DNA of 15,322 bases from Pseudonocardia sp. (GTDB lineage Bacteria > Actinomycetota > Actinomycetes > Mycobacteriales > Pseudonocardiaceae): contig JASLAP010000566.1 of the NCBI GenBank assembly GCA_030147065.1, forward strand, positions 1 to 15,322, written 5' to 3'. The notes under the pieces were generated by a model that searched no databases, was not told where the DNA came from, and saw nothing but the letters and a program-made list of their open reading frames with translations. Position numbers and translations under genes: made by a program. This document shows positions 15,190 through 15,322 of this stretch, one piece after another (the first letter of the stretch is position 1; every line of letters starts with the position of its first letter).

Positions 15190-15219
15190 AGGGTACGGAA
15201 GGGGTTCTCGGAGGGTCAA
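15190..15219 (-). promoter_or_regulatory. rplU promoter (TTGACC-N18-TACCCT)
   Basis: On the minus strand TTGACC (15219-15214) and TACCCT (15195-15190) are separated by 18 bases, close to the housekeeping sigma consensus of actinobacteria. The -35 contains the TGA stop of the upstream rne gene. Transcription should start near 15183, giving a leader of about 100 bases. Confidence 0.7.
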
Positions 15220-15322
15220 ACCGGGTCGCCCTCCCCGGGTGCGGGGGCGTCCGCGGGCGGTCCGGCCGGGCGCGACGCGGCCCGCCGGGCGCGCCGGGGG
15301 CGGGCGGCCGCCACGGGCTCGG
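15216..15322 (-). CDS. rne: C-terminus of ribonuclease E/G (partial)
   Basis: This is a partial gene entering from the right. The last 34 residues begin EPVAAARPRRARRAASRP and continue as a Pro/Ala/Arg-rich, then acidic tail that ends at a TGA (15218-15216). No catalytic part is in the window, so the call rests on two facts. Actinobacterial RNase E has a long, Arg/Pro-rich disordered C-terminus, and rne directly precedes rplU-rpmA-obg in this group. The TGA is also part of the rplU -35 box. Another gene is possible but less likely. Confidence 0.65.
   Translation of the reverse strand, partial: EPVAAARPRRARRAASRPAGPPADAPAPGEGDPV

Overview
The window is very GC-rich, with codons ending almost always in G or C. 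It carries the actinobacterial order rne-rplU-rpmA-obg-proB, an F420-type (deazaflavin) oxidoreductase and many short TANNNT-type -10 boxes placed directly before start codons. This points to a high-GC actinomycete, plausibly in or near the Pseudonocardiaceae; the family-level placement is inference only. No tRNA, rRNA, CRISPR array, insertion sequence or prophage gene was seen.

Layout from left to right. At 1-181 (minus) is the N-terminus of a metalloprotease-like gene with an HEAGH motif. It diverges from a UvrA-like ABC ATPase (233-2626, plus) that lacks the UvrB-binding region. That gene converges on a MoxR-type AAA ATPase (2623-3507, minus) so tightly that one CTAG supplies both stop codons. 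Upstream of moxR is a 60-residue CxxC protein (3567-3749, minus). It diverges from a large RecQ-type helicase fused to a phosphoribosyltransferase-like domain (3828-5978, plus). Next is a TetR regulator (5989-6561, minus), divergent from an SDR oxidoreductase (6665-7603, plus) and a small F420-dependent nitroreductase-family protein (7618-8049, plus). Two copies of GGATAGnnCATCC sit in the shared TetR/SDR promoter.

The middle block (8069-11778) holds a long protein-isoaspartate-methyltransferase (PIMT) homologue, a possible 37-codon gene overlapping its start, an XRE-cupin regulator (all minus) and a divergent 14-helix MFS exporter (plus). The XRE/MFS intergenic region carries three inverted repeats. 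Regulator plus exporter look like a controlled efflux unit. The small ORF plus PIMT could be a minimal peptide-modification pair, which is the most speculative idea here.

The right end (11811-15322, all minus) is the conserved housekeeping block: rne C-terminus, rplU (L21), rpmA (L27), obg/cgtA GTPase and proB. It has a clear promoter overlapping the rne stop codon, a structured rplU leader, a strong hairpin between rpmA and obg, and a 17-base overlap of obg with proB.

Several genes (UvrA-like, TetR, F420-type, XRE) have a -10-like hexamer 6-7 bases before the start codon and no Shine-Dalgarno at normal spacing, as expected for leaderless transcripts. The largest gene-free stretch is the 153-base XRE/MFS intergenic region; none exceeds 300 bases.
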